A stretch of 64,000 nt of DNA from Marinobacter sp. ELB17 (GCF_000169375.1 NZ_AAXY01000004.1:62001-126000); one strand, 5' to 3'; positions 32,786-44,411 are shown, numbered from the stretch's first letter. The notes: generated from the sequence alone by a model not told the origin. Program-made: numbers and translations.

Positions 32786-33982
32786 TCAGCTCTTGCCGGG
32801 TTTCGCGGGTTGCCCGGCCAGCCAGCGTGACGGATTATCGGGTTTGCCGTTGTGGCGTATTTCAAAATACAGCGCGGTTTTGTCGGTGCCGCCGGTCTGG
32901 CCGGCCTGAGCAATGGCCTCGCCGGCATCTACCCAGTCTCCGGTTGTGGTGTAAAGGCTGCTGGCATGGCCGTATAGGGTCATATAACCATCGCCGTGGT
33001 CAATAATGGTTAGCAGCCCAAAGCCACGCAGCCAATTGGCGAATACAACACGCCCGTAATGAATAGCCCGCACTTCTGCGCTTGTGTCGGTGTGCATTAG
33101 CAAGCCGTTGCGGCGTAGTTTGCCTTCGGCATAGGATTCGCCAAAGCTGCTGACCACGGTTCCAGCAGCGGGCCATGGCATTTTTTTGCGCAGTTTCGCA
33201 AACGGCTGGTTAGCATTTGGCGCAGGTATGCTGGTGATGGCCTGTTGCACTTCCTTCAGCAGGGCCTCCAGGCGCTTTTGATCGGCGGCCAGTCCGTCGC
33301 GCTCACTGCGACGCTGGCCGATGTCTGCGTTCAGGCTTGCCAGAGTCTGTTCGCGCTGCTTGCGGGTTTGCGCAAGTTTTTGCTGGCGCTGCTCTACATC
33401 GGCCTCGGTGGCGGCCAGTCTGGCGCGGGTATTTTGCATTTGCGTGCGGGTTTGGTTCAGCTCTGCCAGGCTGGCCTGAAAAGCCTGTACTTGGCCGACT
33501 GTGTAATTGCCCAGGTATTCGTAATAGGTGAGGGTGCGGGCAATATTGTTGGGGTCGGTTTCGTTGAGCAGCACTTTCAGGGCGCTGGCGTCGCCTTCCA
33601 TCCAGGCCTGGCGCAGCAGCTTCTTCAGCTGTTCGCGTTGGCCGTTGAGGATGAGGGTTAACTGCTGTTGCCGGGTTTCCAGTTCTGCCAGCTGTGTTTG
33701 CTGGCTGGCGGCCTGCTGGTTTAGGTTGCGGGCTTCTCGGGTCAGGTCGCTGATGCTGCGCTCCAGACCGGTCAGCTGTTGTTGTAGTTGCGAACGGTCT
33801 TTTTCCGCTTTGGTCAGCCACTGGTTAATGGCGCCAATCTGCTTTTTCAGCTTTTCAATCTGGGCCGGAGTTACCTGTTGAGAAGTTGCCTGCTGTGCAG
33901 CCGCTGTTTGCGCGGCTACCTGGGCTGCGCCGGCAAAGGCCAGCACCAGTAGCAAAGGTAACACCAGTAGCGCGCGTAACAT
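32786..33982 (-). CDS. envC: Murein hydrolase activator EnvC-like protein
   Basis: This 398-residue exported protein is read from ATG 33982; an earlier in-frame TTG overlaps gpmI. A signal peptide (LRALLVLPLLLVLAFAGAAQ) is followed by two long coiled coils (residues 40-240, rich in Gln, Leu and Arg) and a C-terminal LytM/M23 domain (GTVVSSFGESYAEGKLRRNG, then DHGDGYMTLYGHASSLYTTT). EnvC proteins activate amidases at the septum rather than cut murein themselves. It follows gpmI directly. Confidence 0.92.
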   Translation of the reverse strand: MLRALLVLPLLLVLAFAGAAQVAAQTAAAQQATSQQVTPAQIEKLKKQIGAINQWLTKAEKDRSQLQQQLTGLERSISDLTREARNLNQQAASQQTQLAELETRQQQLTLILNGQREQLKKLLRQAWMEGDASALKVLLNETDPNNIARTLTYYEYLGNYTVGQVQAFQASLAELNQTRTQMQNTRARLAATEADVEQRQQKLAQTRKQREQTLASLNADIGQRRSERDGLAADQKRLEALLKEVQQAITSIPAPNANQPFAKLRKKMPWPAAGTVVSSFGESYAEGKLRRNGLLMHTDTSAEVRAIHYGRVVFANWLRGFGLLTIIDHGDGYMTLYGHASSLYTTTGDWVDAGEAIAQAGQTGGTDKTALYFEIRHNGKPDNPSRWLAGQPAKPGKS

Positions 33983-34002
33983 GGCAACCTGCCCGTTTAC
34001 AG

Positions 34003-35550
34003 TCAACCGATCTCAGCCAGGCTGTGGCCTGTCATTTCGGTGGGTTGAGCTGCGCCCATCAGCGCTAGCAGCGTGGGCGCCACATCGCTCAGGGCGCCAC
34101 CGTCGTTCAAAATTATCTGTTTTGGGCCGGTGTATACCAGGGGTACAGGGCCAATGGTGTGGGCGGTGTGTACCTGGCCGGATACCGGGTCTTGCATCTG
34201 CTCGCAGTTGCCGTGGTCAGCGGTTATCAGGCCTTCGCCACCCACTTCCGCAAGCGCTTCTACAACGCGCTTTACGCAGGCGTCCAGGCATTCGGCCGCT
34301 TTGATGGCAGCGTCGAGCTTGCCCGTGTGGCCAACCATGTCGCCGTTGGCGTAGTTGCAGATGATCAAGTCGTATTTGTCGCTTTTAATGGCTTCAACCA
34401 GTTTGTCTGTTACCTCCGGGGCGCTCATTTCCGGCTTCATGTCATAGGTGGCAACGTCTGGGGACGGCACCAGAATGCGGTCTTCTCCGGTAAATGGCTC
34501 TTCGCGGCCGCCGTTGAAAAAGAAAGTAACGTGGGCGTATTTTTCAGTTTCTGAAATCCTCAGCTGGGTTTTGCCAGCGTTGGCCAGATATTCGCCCAGG
34601 CCATTCACCAGCTGCGCCGACGGATAGGCGCAGCTGGCTTTTATGTCGGCGGCGTATTCGGTGAGCATTACAAAGTCAGCGAGCTGGGGCACTTTTTTGC
34701 GTTTGAAGCCGTCAAAATCAGCGTCAACAAAGGTGCGCGTCAGCTCGCGGGCGCGGTCTGCGCGGAAGTTCATAAACAACACGGCGTCGCCATCGTTAAT
34801 GATGGCGGTGGTATCACCTTCGGCCTGAATGCGGGTTGGTTTTACAAATTCATCATTTTCATCGCGTTCGTAAGCCTGCTCCAGAGCGGTTACCGCGTCT
34901 TCGCAAGTGTATTCAGCTTCACCCAGTGTCATTACGTTGTAGGCAGATTCTACGCGGCCCCAGCGGTTGTCGCGGTCCATGGCGAAGTAGCGCCCGGTAA
35001 CGCTTGCAATGCGGGCAACGCCAAGTGTGGCAAGGCTGGCCGCGGCGTTTTCCAGCGACGCTTTGGCGCTGCGCGGGGGCATGTCGCGGCCATCCAGAAT
35101 GGCGTGCAGGTAAACGGCTTTAGCGCCGCGGGTTGCAGCCAATTCTGCGGCGGCAAGAATGTGGCGTTCATGGCTGTGAACGCCGCCTGGCGACAGCAGA
35201 CCAATCAGGTGAACGGCTTTACCCTGGCTCACAGCGGCGTCTATGGCTTTGCACAGGGCCGGGTTTTTCTGGAAACCACCGTCTTTCAGGTCTTTGTCGA
35301 TGCGGGTCAGGTTCTGGTATACAACGCGACCGGCGCCAAGATTCATGTGACCTACTTCGGAATTGCCCATTTGTCCGCTGGGCAAGCCTACAAACATTCC
35401 GGAGGTGTCAATCAGCGTTTTCGGGTTGTTTTGCCACAAACTATCCCAGAACGGTGTATTGGCGTTGCTGATAGCGTTGTCTTCGGCCGGGTCGCGGTGG
35501 CCCCAGCCGTCAAGAATGATGAGTGCTGTTGGCGTGCGAGTCGCTGTCAT
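34003..35550 (-). CDS. gpmI: 2,3-bisphosphoglycerate-independent phosphoglycerate mutase
   Basis: This 515-residue cofactor-independent mutase interconverts 3- and 2-phosphoglycerate in glycolysis. It starts [20 protein letters not shown] with the first metal-binding Asp. The active-site Ser is in [17 protein letters not shown], and the remaining metal ligands are in [12 protein letters not shown] and [11 protein letters not shown]. First gene of gpmI-envC-ctpA-yibQ. Confidence 0.97.
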   Translation of the reverse strand: MTATRTPTALIILDGWGHRDPAEDNAISNANTPFWDSLWQNNPKTLIDTSGMFVGLPSGQMGNSEVGHMNLGAGRVVYQNLTRIDKDLKDGGFQKNPALCKAIDAAVSQGKAVHLIGLLSPGGVHSHERHILAAAELAATRGAKAVYLHAILDGRDMPPRSAKASLENAAASLATLGVARIASVTGRYFAMDRDNRWGRVESAYNVMTLGEAEYTCEDAVTALEQAYERDENDEFVKPTRIQAEGDTTAIINDGDAVLFMNFRADRARELTRTFVDADFDGFKRKKVPQLADFVMLTEYAADIKASCAYPSAQLVNGLGEYLANAGKTQLRISETEKYAHVTFFFNGGREEPFTGEDRILVPSPDVATYDMKPEMSAPEVTDKLVEAIKSDKYDLIICNYANGDMVGHTGKLDAAIKAAECLDACVKRVVEALAEVGGEGLITADHGNCEQMQDPVSGQVHTAHTIGPVPLVYTGPKQIILNDGGALSDVAPTLLALMGAAQPTEMTGHSLAEIG

Positions 35551-35701
35551 GACGTGCTCCGGTTATTGGCAGTGTGTTGTTGTTGATCTGAGTGGGATTG
35601 AAGATTCTAACCGCTTTCATTTGCCCATGCCACGCCGGTTACCTTCTGCGTAGGGCTGCGGGTGTGTATAATCTTGCCAAATTATTTTGCAGGGTGTTTT
35701 C

Positions 35702-36118
35702 ATGGATCGCTTGTTTGAATTTGTTGTTAACCATTACATTCTGGTGTCGGTATTCGTTGCCTTGCTTCTGGCGCTGCTGGCCCTGGAAACCCGCCGCGGT
35801 GGTGCCAAAATTTCCGCCCAAGGCGCTGTGAGCCTTATTAACCGGGACGAAGCGGTGGTGGTGGATATCCGTGAGCGCAAAGAATTTAACGAAGGGCGCA
35901 TCACGGGCTCGATGAATATTCCATTGAGTGCTTTGAAAAGCCGCAGCAGTGAGCTGTCCAAGCACAAAGAAAAGCAGCTGATTGTGGTCGACAAGATGGG
36001 GCAGCATTCTGCTATGGCGGTCAAACAGCTTAATACTGAAGGTTTTACCAATGTAGTGCGCCTGAGCGGCGGGATTGCCGACTGGAAAGCCAGCAATTTG
36101 CCGCTGGTAAAGAAATAA
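35702..36118 (+). CDS. Membrane-anchored rhodanese-like protein
   Basis: A 138-residue protein read from ATG 35702. One N-terminal membrane helix (YILVSVFVALLLALLAL) is followed by a rhodanese domain (VVVDIRERKEFNEGRITGSM). At the active-site loop, where a Cys usually starts CxxGxxS, the sequence reads VVDKMGQHSAMA, with Asp in place of Cys, so sulfurtransferase activity is doubtful. YibN-type proteins sit beside secB in many gammaproteobacteria; grxC, often between them, is absent here. Confidence 0.88.
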   Translation: MDRLFEFVVNHYILVSVFVALLLALLALETRRGGAKISAQGAVSLINRDEAVVVDIRERKEFNEGRITGSMNIPLSALKSRSSELSKHKEKQLIVVDKMGQHSAMAVKQLNTEGFTNVVRLSGGIADWKASNLPLVKK

Positions 36119-36203
36119 CGAAGGGTTGTGTTGCCGCCCAGCGCCGCAGCACGTCGCTTAATTCACGGGCAACCTGGCCCAGATTGATAATAAAGGATTG
36201 AAC

Positions 36204-36710
36204 ATGGCTGAGAATTCGAAAGCTGCAGCAGGCAATGAAAACCAGAATCAACCACAATTCGCCATGCAGCGCATTTACGTAAAAGATCTTTCTTTCGAAT
36301 CCCCCAATGCTCCGGTGGTGTTTCAGGATCAGTGGAAGCCGCAGGTCAATCTTGATCTGAACACGGGGCATAGCAAAGTCAGCGATAATCAGTATGAAGT
36401 TGTGCTGTCACTGACGGTAACGGCAAAAATCGAGGATAAAGTCGCCTACATTGTTGAAATCCAACAGGCCGGCGTTTTTCTGGTAAACGGCGTGGAACCT
36501 CAGCAATTGGGCCACATGTTGGGGGCCTACTGCCCGACCATCCTGTTCCCCTACGCCCGCGAAGCCATTGATAATCTGGTAAGCCGTGGTAGCTTTCCGG
36601 CACTGATGCTGGCGCCGGTTAACTTCGACGCGATTTATGCCCAGGCGCTTCAGCGCAAGCAAGAAGAAGCGACGGCTGCAGAAGCCACCAGCGAGCCCAA
36701 AACTCACTGA
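36204..36710 (+). CDS. secB: Protein-export chaperone SecB
   Basis: This 168-residue tetrameric chaperone keeps precursor proteins unfolded and delivers them to SecA. It is read from ATG 36204 behind AAAGGA. Family motifs are [24 protein letters not shown] and [20 protein letters not shown]. The C-terminal tail is charged and disordered. A bidirectional terminator follows. Confidence 0.97.
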   Translation: MAENSKAAAGNENQNQPQFAMQRIYVKDLSFESPNAPVVFQDQWKPQVNLDLNTGHSKVSDNQYEVVLSLTVTAKIEDKVAYIVEIQQAGVFLVNGVEPQQLGHMLGAYCPTILFPYAREAIDNLVSRGSFPALMLAPVNFDAIYAQALQRKQEEATAAEATSEPKTH

Positions 36711-36724
36711 CTTTCTGAGCGAGC

Positions 36725-36754
36725 AAAAAACCCAGCTTACGAGCCGGGTTTTTT
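36725..36754. terminator. Bidirectional terminator between secB and trmL
   Basis: A hairpin with 13-bp arms and one mismatch, AAAAAACCC...GGGTTTTTT, gives a T-run on either strand. It can serve secB and the convergent trmL, whose stop codon is at its edge. Confidence 0.88.
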
Positions 36755-37217
36755 ATTCAGAGCCGCAAAATGCCAACTGCCGCCAAGCTTCATAAACCAC
36801 CAGTGCAGCGGTATTCGACAGATTCAGGCTGCGGCTGTGAGCGCACATGGGCACTCTCAGGCGGTGGCCATCGGGTAGGGCATCGCGAACCGGTGCGGGC
36901 AAGCCGCGGGTTTCCGGCCCGAACATCAGATAGTCACCTTCCTGGTAACTGACCTCATGATAGTAATGACTGCCTTTCGTTGTCAGCCCAAACAGCCGTT
37001 GCGGCTGCTCGGAATGTAAAAACGCCGGATAACTTTTGTGTACTTTTACACTGGCGTATTCGCTGTAATCCAGCCCGGCCCGCCGCATCCGTTTGTCTTC
37101 GAGGGTAAACCCCAGTGGTTCAATCAGGTGCAGTTTACAACCGGTGTTGGCGCAGAGCCGGATAATGTTCCCGGTATTTGGAGGAATTTCCGGCTCGTAC
37201 AGCACGACATTCAGCAT
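36753..37217 (-). CDS. trmL: tRNA (cytidine/uridine-2'-O-)-methyltransferase TrmL
   Basis: This 154-residue SPOUT methyltransferase modifies the wobble base of tRNA-Leu. Motifs are the N-terminal [17 protein letters not shown], the knot-forming [11 protein letters not shown] and [20 protein letters not shown]. It is full length for the family. The start codon lies just after a 25-bp tandem repeat that separates it from the thiolase gene on the same strand. Confidence 0.95.
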   Translation of the reverse strand: MLNVVLYEPEIPPNTGNIIRLCANTGCKLHLIEPLGFTLEDKRMRRAGLDYSEYASVKVHKSYPAFLHSEQPQRLFGLTTKGSHYYHEVSYQEGDYLMFGPETRGLPAPVRDALPDGHRLRVPMCAHSRSLNLSNTAALVVYEAWRQLAFCGSE

Positions 37218-37220
37218 ATT

Positions 37221-37282
37221 AGATTAGCGTTCCGTTTAACATCTTGAGCTAGCGCTCCGTTTAACATGTTGAGCTAGCGCTC
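37221..37282. repeat. 25-bp tandem repeat between thiolase and trmL
   Basis: There are two 25-bp units (37221-37245 and 37246-37270; about four differences) plus a partial third up to 37282 that covers the thiolase stop codon. Each unit contains GAGCTAGCGCTC or a close variant. It probably comes from slippage or local duplication. Confidence 0.8.
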
Positions 37283-38452
37283 AACCGCCAGCGCCACACC
37301 CATGCCGCCGCCGATGCACAGTGTCGCCAAGCCTTTTTTGGCATCTTGACGCACCATTTCGTGCAGTAGGCTGACCAGAATACGGCAGCCGGAAGCGCCG
37401 ATCGGGTGACCCATCGCAATAGCGCCGCCGTTTACATTAACCTTGGCTAGGTCCCAACCCATATCGCGGTTGACCGAAATAGCCTGGGCCGCGAAGGCTT
37501 CGTTAGCTTCAATCAGGTCCAGATCGCTAACGTCCCAACCCGCCAGTTTCAGGCAGCGTTTGCTGGCAGGAATCGGGCCGGTGCCCATAACAGAGGGGTC
37601 TACGCCAGCACTGGACTGGGCTTTGATGGTGGCGAGTACGGTCAAGCCCAGTTCTTTGGCTTTTTCAGCGCTGCACACCATAACGGCGGCTGCGCCATCG
37701 TTGATGGTCGAGGAGTTAGCGGCCGTTACTGTGCCGTCCTTTTTGAACGCAGGGCGCAACTTAGACAGGCCTTCGGCTGTAGTGCCATCGCGCGGGCCTT
37801 CGTCTTTGGCGACAATAATCGGGTCGCCTTTACGTTGGGGAATCGAAACCGGCACGATTTCGTTGTCAAAGCGACCGGCTTTTTGCGCTGCTACGGCTTT
37901 TTGCTGCGACGCAGCTGCGAATTGATCTTGCTCTTCACGGCTAATGCCGTATTTTTCAACGATATTTTCGGTGGTTATGCCCATGTGATAGTCGTTGAAA
38001 GCGTCCCACAGACCGTCATTGACCATGGTGTCTACCAACGCCCAGTTGCCCATACGCTGACCATTACGACTGTTGGGGAGAACGTGGGGCGCCTGGCTCA
38101 TGCTTTCCTGACCACCGGCAATGACGATTTCTGCGTCGCCGTTGCGGATAGACTGCACCGCCATGTGCACGGCTTTCAGGCCGGAACCGCAAACCTTATT
38201 GATAGTCATAGCCGGCACAGTCGCCGGCAGCCCGGCGTTAATAGATGCCTGGCGCGCTGGATTCTGGCCGCAGCCCGCGGTAAGTACCTGGCCCATAACA
38301 ACTTCGCTGACCTGATCACCGGCAACGCCGGTTTCTTCCATCAGCGCTTTAATGACAGCCGTTCCAAGCTGGTCAGCGCGCAGGGTTGATAATCCCCCAC
38401 CAAAACCGCCGACCGCCGTCCGCTTGGCGGCAACAATGACAACATCACGCAT
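37274..38452 (-). CDS. Acetyl-CoA C-acetyltransferase (thiolase)
   Basis: A 392-residue thiolase is read from ATG 38452 ([17 protein letters not shown]) with GGAGA upstream; an ATG two codons earlier is possible. The acyl-accepting Cys is in [14 protein letters not shown], the His in [16 protein letters not shown] and the second Cys in [14 protein letters not shown]. It condenses two acetyl-CoA to acetoacetyl-CoA or runs in reverse. A role in polyhydroxyalkanoate synthesis or fatty acid degradation cannot be decided from context. Confidence 0.94.
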   Translation of the reverse strand: MRDVVIVAAKRTAVGGFGGGLSTLRADQLGTAVIKALMEETGVAGDQVSEVVMGQVLTAGCGQNPARQASINAGLPATVPAMTINKVCGSGLKAVHMAVQSIRNGDAEIVIAGGQESMSQAPHVLPNSRNGQRMGNWALVDTMVNDGLWDAFNDYHMGITTENIVEKYGISREEQDQFAAASQQKAVAAQKAGRFDNEIVPVSIPQRKGDPIIVAKDEGPRDGTTAEGLSKLRPAFKKDGTVTAANSSTINDGAAAVMVCSAEKAKELGLTVLATIKAQSSAGVDPSVMGTGPIPASKRCLKLAGWDVSDLDLIEANEAFAAQAISVNRDMGWDLAKVNVNGGAIAMGHPIGASGCRILVSLLHEMVRQDAKKGLATLCIGGGMGVALAVER

Positions 38453-38563
38453 GAGCATTCTCCATTTTTAGCATGCGGGCGGCAGATTTGCCGCGCCTGA
38501 GTCAAACTATCCACAGTGTAGCCGTTTGATGGGCGAGCACCAACCGCTGACTGCGTGACAGGT

Positions 38564-39712
38564 TCAGCGCTTGTTTATTACGCTGTGGACGGCCTCCAGC
38601 CGGCACTGGTTCATAGCCTGGCCCAGTTCCGGCCCGCGGTAACCCTGGGCCAGTAAGGTTTTGGCGTGTACACCCGCAGCCGCCTGCAACGATTCTGCCA
38701 GCTGTTGCAGCCCGATCTGTTGTAAAGGCAGGTCGAGGCCGTTTTGAAGGGGCAAGGTGACGCGTAACAATTGCAGCGCTTCTTGCAGGCGTTCTGGCCG
38801 GCGCCAGGCGTCTGCCGCGTTAAGGGTTTCCAGCAACTGCTCGGCCAGTTCGTTTTGGCTATGGGTGATGTTCATGCAGGATGAACAGCGCAGGGTGCAG
38901 GCCAGGGTGGCAAGCTCCTGGCAGACTTTTGGCGCCTTTAATAAAGTCACCCGATTGTTGGCTTGTGCGCTGGAAAGCGGCAGTAACAACGCTGCAATTC
39001 GCTGCGCTGTGTTGGCGCCGGGTAAATTCTGGTGCAATTGCTGCAGGGCGTTAAGGGCTTGTTGGCGTACTGGCTGCGCTGCAAATTCCGGCAGGAGTTC
39101 AATCAGGGCGCCACAACTGTGTAGCACCTCAAAAAACGTCACTGGAGAAGTCTCGTGTAAGGCGCGTTGAAGCTCTTGCCATACCCGTTCAGGCACCAGG
39201 TGGCGCACTTCGCCGGCGTCAGTCATGGCCTGCATCAATTGCAAGGTGTGGGGGTGAACAGCAAAACCCTGGGGCGCGAAGCGGGCGGCAAAACGTGCGG
39301 TGCGCAGAATGCGCAGAGGATCTTCAGCGAAGGCTTCGGAAACGTGGCGCAACAGACGGTCTTGAAGATCCTGCTGGCCGCCGAAAGGGTCAATAATCTC
39401 GCCGCCTTCGGCCTGCGCCATGGCATTAACAGTCAGATCGCGGCGTTTCAGGTCTTCTTCGAGGGTTACGTCGGGTGCGCTGTACACCGTGAACCCGTGG
39501 TAGCCACGGCCTTGCTTTCGCTCGGTGCGGGCCAGCGCATACTCCTCGTGGGTATGCGGATGCAGGAACACCGGGAAATCAGCGCCCACCTGGCGAAAAC
39601 CTTGTGTCAGCATGGTTTCGGGCGTAGCGCCCACCACCACCCAGTCGCGGTCTTTAACTGGCAGGCCCAGCAGTTGATCGCGCACTGCGCCGCCAACCAG
39701 GTAGATGTCCAT
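38564..39712 (-). CDS. cca: CCA tRNA nucleotidyltransferase
   Basis: A 382-residue enzyme that adds or repairs the 3' CCA of tRNA. It is read from ATG 39712 ([20 protein letters not shown]); an ATG four codons upstream is possible. The nucleotidyltransferase motif GGAVRD with DRDWVVVG and the [10 protein letters not shown] motif are intact, as is [12 protein letters not shown]. No clear HD phosphohydrolase motif is seen in the C-terminal part, unlike the Escherichia coli enzyme, so additional phosphatase activity is doubtful. Confidence 0.95.
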   Translation of the reverse strand: MDIYLVGGAVRDQLLGLPVKDRDWVVVGATPETMLTQGFRQVGADFPVFLHPHTHEEYALARTERKQGRGYHGFTVYSAPDVTLEEDLKRRDLTVNAMAQAEGGEIIDPFGGQQDLQDRLLRHVSEAFAEDPLRILRTARFAARFAPQGFAVHPHTLQLMQAMTDAGEVRHLVPERVWQELQRALHETSPVTFFEVLHSCGALIELLPEFAAQPVRQQALNALQQLHQNLPGANTAQRIAALLLPLSSAQANNRVTLLKAPKVCQELATLACTLRCSSCMNITHSQNELAEQLLETLNAADAWRRPERLQEALQLLRVTLPLQNGLDLPLQQIGLQQLAESLQAAAGVHAKTLLAQGYRGPELGQAMNQCRLEAVHSVINKR

Positions 39713-39926
39713 AGGGGTACCCATAATAGCGAGAAGTTGTGGCGCAGATTAGGTCAGAAGCCGCTGCTACACAAGCCGCTGCCGGTTATGCTCGCGCGGC
39801 GGTTTTTTGCCGTTTACGCTGGGTATACTTAGGTGCCAGCGTAAAAATGCTAGCACAGTCAGCGGCTTGTATAACCTGGCCCGATTCTTTCATGTAACAG
39901 TCAAACCGCATTTTCGGAGATTAGTA

Positions 39927-40460
39927 ATGACACTTCGCGTTATAACCGCGTTACTGGCGCTGTTGATGACGACAGCTTGCGCTCCCACGGGGCAGCAGGG
40001 CCGCAACGCAGACGCCAACCGCTTCGCGCCGATTACCCTGCGGGTTAGCGGCTACGGCACCTATGAAGACGCCACCAAAGACCGGTTGGACACGCGCAAG
40101 CGCCTGATGGCGCGCAGGGCCTCCCAGCTCGATGCTTATCGTAACCTGGCGGAACGGGTTTACGGTACGGTGGTTTACGGCGGTGCTACGGTAAACGACT
40201 TTGTGCTGCAGAACGATAATTTTCGAGCCTACGTTGACAGCTATTTGCGCGGTATGAAAACCGTATCTGTGAACGAACACAGTGACGGCGTAGTGGAAAC
40301 GGTCGTCGAATTGAAACTGGAGCCGCGCTTTCGCCAGTGCGTTGCCAGTGTGCCCGACACCCAGGTTGCCCGTTATTGCTCGTTACCTTTGCCCCGCGAA
40401 AATGACAGTGCTGGCGATGTTCGCAGCGGCAACACCGATTCTCTTTACTACCTGGATTAA
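39927..40460 (+). CDS. flgP: Flagellar assembly lipoprotein FlgP-like
   Basis: A 177-residue lipoprotein read from ATG 39927 behind CGGAGA. The signal VITALLALLMTTAC ends in a lipobox with Cys18. The body carries the LPP20-type domain (RLMARRASQLDAYRNLAERV, then TVSVNEHSDGVVETVVELKL). FlgP forms a basal-disc structure around sheathed flagellar motors in Vibrio and Campylobacter. It lies 3 bp before flgT. Confidence 0.88.
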   Translation: MTLRVITALLALLMTTACAPTGQQGRNADANRFAPITLRVSGYGTYEDATKDRLDTRKRLMARRASQLDAYRNLAERVYGTVVYGGATVNDFVLQNDNFRAYVDSYLRGMKTVSVNEHSDGVVETVVELKLEPRFRQCVASVPDTQVARYCSLPLPRENDSAGDVRSGNTDSLYYLD

Positions 40461-40463
40461 GCG

Positions 40464-41693
40464 ATGACTGCTTTCTACCGAAGGCTACAACAGCGTATTT
40501 CAATCGCCGCTGCTTGTGTTTTAGCACTGGCGCTTGCCAGCCAGCCGCTGTTGGCCGCGGTTGTCGAGGGTGTCGGCCATGCCAGCATTCATAATGGTGA
40601 TATTGATAGCGCCAGAGCCCAGGCACGGCAGGCGGCTATGCGCGACATGGCACTGCAATACGACGCCCGTATCAGCAACAGAGATACGGTTGAAAATGGC
40701 GTGCTGACGAATTCGCGCTTGCGCATTACCAGCAATGTCAGCGCCCACAATGTGCAGGTGGTGGATGAGTTTCGCAGCGGCCAGTTGCTGCGCTTGACCC
40801 TGCGCGCAGAAATGACCGCCCAGCAACGCAGTTGTGGTAACGGTGCGGCGTCCACGTTGAAAAAACGCGTGGCGATTACCGGATTTCCATTGTTGTACCC
40901 TGATCACGCCCGCGTTGGGCGGCTGGATGATGCCGGCGAAATGCTGCCGCAACAGTTACAAGCGCGTTTGCGTGAAGCCGGCAGTGTGCAGATTCTTGCG
41001 GCGACCAATTTGCGGATGTATGGCGATTTACTGAACGCACCCACCGCCCAGCAGGATGACAATCGGCTGACCAATGTGCGTCAGTTGGCGCGGGAGCTGG
41101 GTGCCCAGTTTGTGGTCAGCGGTGTTATACGGGACCTGAATGTGGCTGATCCTGCGGCCTGGAATACGTCGGTATTCGGCAAACTTAAACGTGGTTTGAA
41201 CGCTGTCGATCAGACCCGGCGCTTTATTGCGGATATGGTGATTTATGATGGTTTTAGTGGGGCACCGGTTTACCAACAGCGCTTCAGTGCCCGCGAGCAA
41301 TGGAATGCTGGCCCCGGCAGTGCCAGCGGTTTTGCCTCGGCCGGTTTTGAACAAACCGACTATGGTAAGGCGGTCGCGCAGGTAATGGATGACATGGCCA
41401 AGTCAGTGACGGATGCGCTGAATTGCCAACCGTTTATGACCCGAATCAGCCGTGTTGACGGTGAACTTGTCACCATTGAATCGGGTGCCACCTCTGGATT
41501 GCGGCCGTCAGCAACGCTGCAGGTATACCGCAGTGCACAGCACTTTGAGGCTCTGGACGCAACACCCGAGCTGACTGAAACCGGGGTTAACATCACACTC
41601 AACAATGTTCACCCTGAGTTCGCCTCTGGCAAGCTGTCGGCCCATGGTGGCCAAACCAATATCCAGCAGGACGATATTGCCGTGGTGTGGTAG
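40464..41693 (+). CDS. flgT: Flagellar assembly protein FlgT
   Basis: This 409-residue periplasmic protein has a signal peptide (ISIAAACVLALALASQPLLA). An N-terminal domain (VVEGVGHASIHNGDIDSARA) precedes the middle TolB-like domain (KRVAITGFPLLYPDHAR, then LGAQFVVSGVIRDL) and a C-terminal domain starting near VDGELVTIESGATSGL. FlgT builds the H-ring that holds the sodium- or proton-driven stators in Vibrio-type motors. It is paired with flgP; the usual third partner flgO is not adjacent. Confidence 0.92.
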   Translation: MTAFYRRLQQRISIAAACVLALALASQPLLAAVVEGVGHASIHNGDIDSARAQARQAAMRDMALQYDARISNRDTVENGVLTNSRLRITSNVSAHNVQVVDEFRSGQLLRLTLRAEMTAQQRSCGNGAASTLKKRVAITGFPLLYPDHARVGRLDDAGEMLPQQLQARLREAGSVQILAATNLRMYGDLLNAPTAQQDDNRLTNVRQLARELGAQFVVSGVIRDLNVADPAAWNTSVFGKLKRGLNAVDQTRRFIADMVIYDGFSGAPVYQQRFSAREQWNAGPGSASGFASAGFEQTDYGKAVAQVMDDMAKSVTDALNCQPFMTRISRVDGELVTIESGATSGLRPSATLQVYRSAQHFEALDATPELTETGVNITLNNVHPEFASGKLSAHGGQTNIQQDDIAVVW

Positions 41694-41720
41694 CTCGTCG
41701 TGTGCGTTATCGTTTGCCAA

Positions 41721-41750
41721 AGAAAAGGCCCGCACATGCGGGCCTTTTCT
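41721..41750. terminator. Bidirectional terminator between flgT and the suf operon
   Basis: A perfect 13-bp hairpin, AGAAAAGGCCCGC-ACAT-GCGGGCCTTTTCT, with A/T-rich flanks on both sides. It terminates flgT rightward and the suf message leftward. Confidence 0.92.
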
Positions 41751-41778
41751 GATGTGTCTGGGCTAAAACAGTAATAGG

Positions 41779-42234
41779 TTATGCGGCCTCCGTAGAGGCG
41801 ATATCGCGGATTTTGCTGATCATCGAGCGCAGACCGTTTCCGCGAGTCGGAGAGATATGGCGGAATAAATCCAAGCGTTCAAACAGCTCGTCGATGTCGA
41901 TGGCCAGAAGTTCACGGGGTTCGTGATTGTTCAGCGCCACTAGGATGATCGCCGCTAGCCCACGCACAATAATGGCATCAGAATCGATCAGCAGAAACAG
42001 CTTGCCGTCGGCTTCGTAGTGGTGAATCAGCCACACCTGGCTCTGGCAGCCGTGCACGTAATTCTTTTCGTTGCGTTCGGAATCTGGAAATGGTGGTAGC
42101 TGTTTGCCCAGGTCGATAATGAACGCGTAGCGATCTTCCCAGTCATCTAAAAGCTCGAAGGCGTCAAACACGTCTTCCATTGTGGTGCTGGTACCCAGCG
42201 GATTTTTCGTGAAATCGATTGCGCTGGTGGTCAT
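41779..42234 (-). CDS. sufE: Cysteine desulfuration protein SufE
   Basis: A 151-residue sulfur acceptor that takes persulfide from SufS and passes it to SufBCD. The reactive Cys is in NYVHGCQSQVWL. Last gene of sufB-C-D-S-A-T-E; its ATG shares a base with the sufT stop. Confidence 0.95.
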   Translation of the reverse strand: MTTSAIDFTKNPLGTSTTMEDVFDAFELLDDWEDRYAFIIDLGKQLPPFPDSERNEKNYVHGCQSQVWLIHHYEADGKLFLLIDSDAIIVRGLAAIILVALNNHEPRELLAIDIDELFERLDLFRHISPTRGNGLRSMISKIRDIASTEAA

Positions 42235-42776
42235 TACAACATCCCCAGTTCAAGTTTGGCTTCGTCGGTCAGCATGTCGCTGTTCCAGGGCGGGTCAAAG
42301 GTCAGGTCTACCGTGACTTTATCAACGTTGGGCACGTGTTCCAATTTGGCTTTCACATCTTCGGCAATCACTGGGCCCATGCCACAACCCGCGGCGGTAA
42401 GAGTCATGATGATGTAAATGTGATTGCCGTGCTTTGGTTCTTGCTTGATGGAGCAGCTATAGATCAGCCCCAGCTCTACCACGTTGACCGGAATCTCCGG
42501 GTCATAACAGTTACGCAGAGCTTCCCACATCTGATTTTCGTTTACCGTGCCGTCTTCCGGAGTATCAAAATTACTGACCAGTGGCTGTTTGCCCAAAGCG
42601 TCGGCGTCGTGGCCTTCAATGCGCACCAAATTGCCATTAACCGCCACTGTAAATGTGCCGCCCAGTGACTGGGTAATAGTGACGAAGGTATCCGAAGGAA
42701 TCATGACTTCCGTTCCGGAGGGAACCAGGCGGGCTTCCACTTCGCGTTTGGTCAGTACAACTTCTCGTTCTTGCAT
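42234..42776 (-). CDS. sufT: Iron-sulfur cluster assembly protein SufT
   Basis: A 180-residue protein. The MIP18/DUF59 domain (CYDPEIPVNVVELGLIYSC, then LTAAGCGMGPVIAEDVKAK) forms the C-terminal 110 residues, with an N-terminal extension containing EARLVPSGTEVMIPSDTFVT. SufT proteins aid maturation of 4Fe-4S enzymes. It is embedded in the suf operon between sufA and sufE. Confidence 0.93.
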   Translation of the reverse strand: MQEREVVLTKREVEARLVPSGTEVMIPSDTFVTITQSLGGTFTVAVNGNLVRIEGHDADALGKQPLVSNFDTPEDGTVNENQMWEALRNCYDPEIPVNVVELGLIYSCSIKQEPKHGNHIYIIMTLTAAGCGMGPVIAEDVKAKLEHVPNVDKVTVDLTFDPPWNSDMLTDEAKLELGML

Positions 42777-42787
42777 CTGTTACTCCG

Positions 42788-43141
42788 TCATACCACTGTA
42801 AAGCTTTCGCCGCAGCCACATTCTGCGGTGGCGTTGGGGTTGCGAAACTCAAAGGTGGAGTTCACGCCTTCGGTAACAAAATCAATTTCAATACCGTTCA
42901 CCAGTGACATGTGTTCGTCTTTTACAAATAGGTCTACGCCGTCGATATGAAATATCCGGTCATCGCTGCCGGACTCTTCCACCCACTGGGTTTCGTACTT
43001 AAAGCCGGAGCATCCGCTCTTTTTGATGGCAAGACGAATGCCTAGCGCTTCGGGCTTTTTGTCCAACTGCTTGCGCACGTGTTTAATCGCACTGGGGGTC
43101 ATGGTGACCGCAATGGTTGGGGCGAATACTTGGGCTGTCAT
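42788..43141 (-). CDS. sufA: A-type iron-sulfur carrier protein SufA
   Basis: A 117-residue HesB/IscA family carrier. The three cluster-binding cysteines are in KKSGCSGFKYE and ECGCGESF. It transfers clusters from SufBCD to target proteins. Its place between sufS and sufT favours SufA over ErpA or IscA; sequence alone does not fully separate these. Confidence 0.92.
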   Translation of the reverse strand: MTAQVFAPTIAVTMTPSAIKHVRKQLDKKPEALGIRLAIKKSGCSGFKYETQWVEESGSDDRIFHIDGVDLFVKDEHMSLVNGIEIDFVTEGVNSTFEFRNPNATAECGCGESFTVV

Positions 43142-43154
43142 AATTTCACCTCCA

Positions 43155-44405
<1,251 letters not shown>

Positions 44406-44411
44406 AACCGA

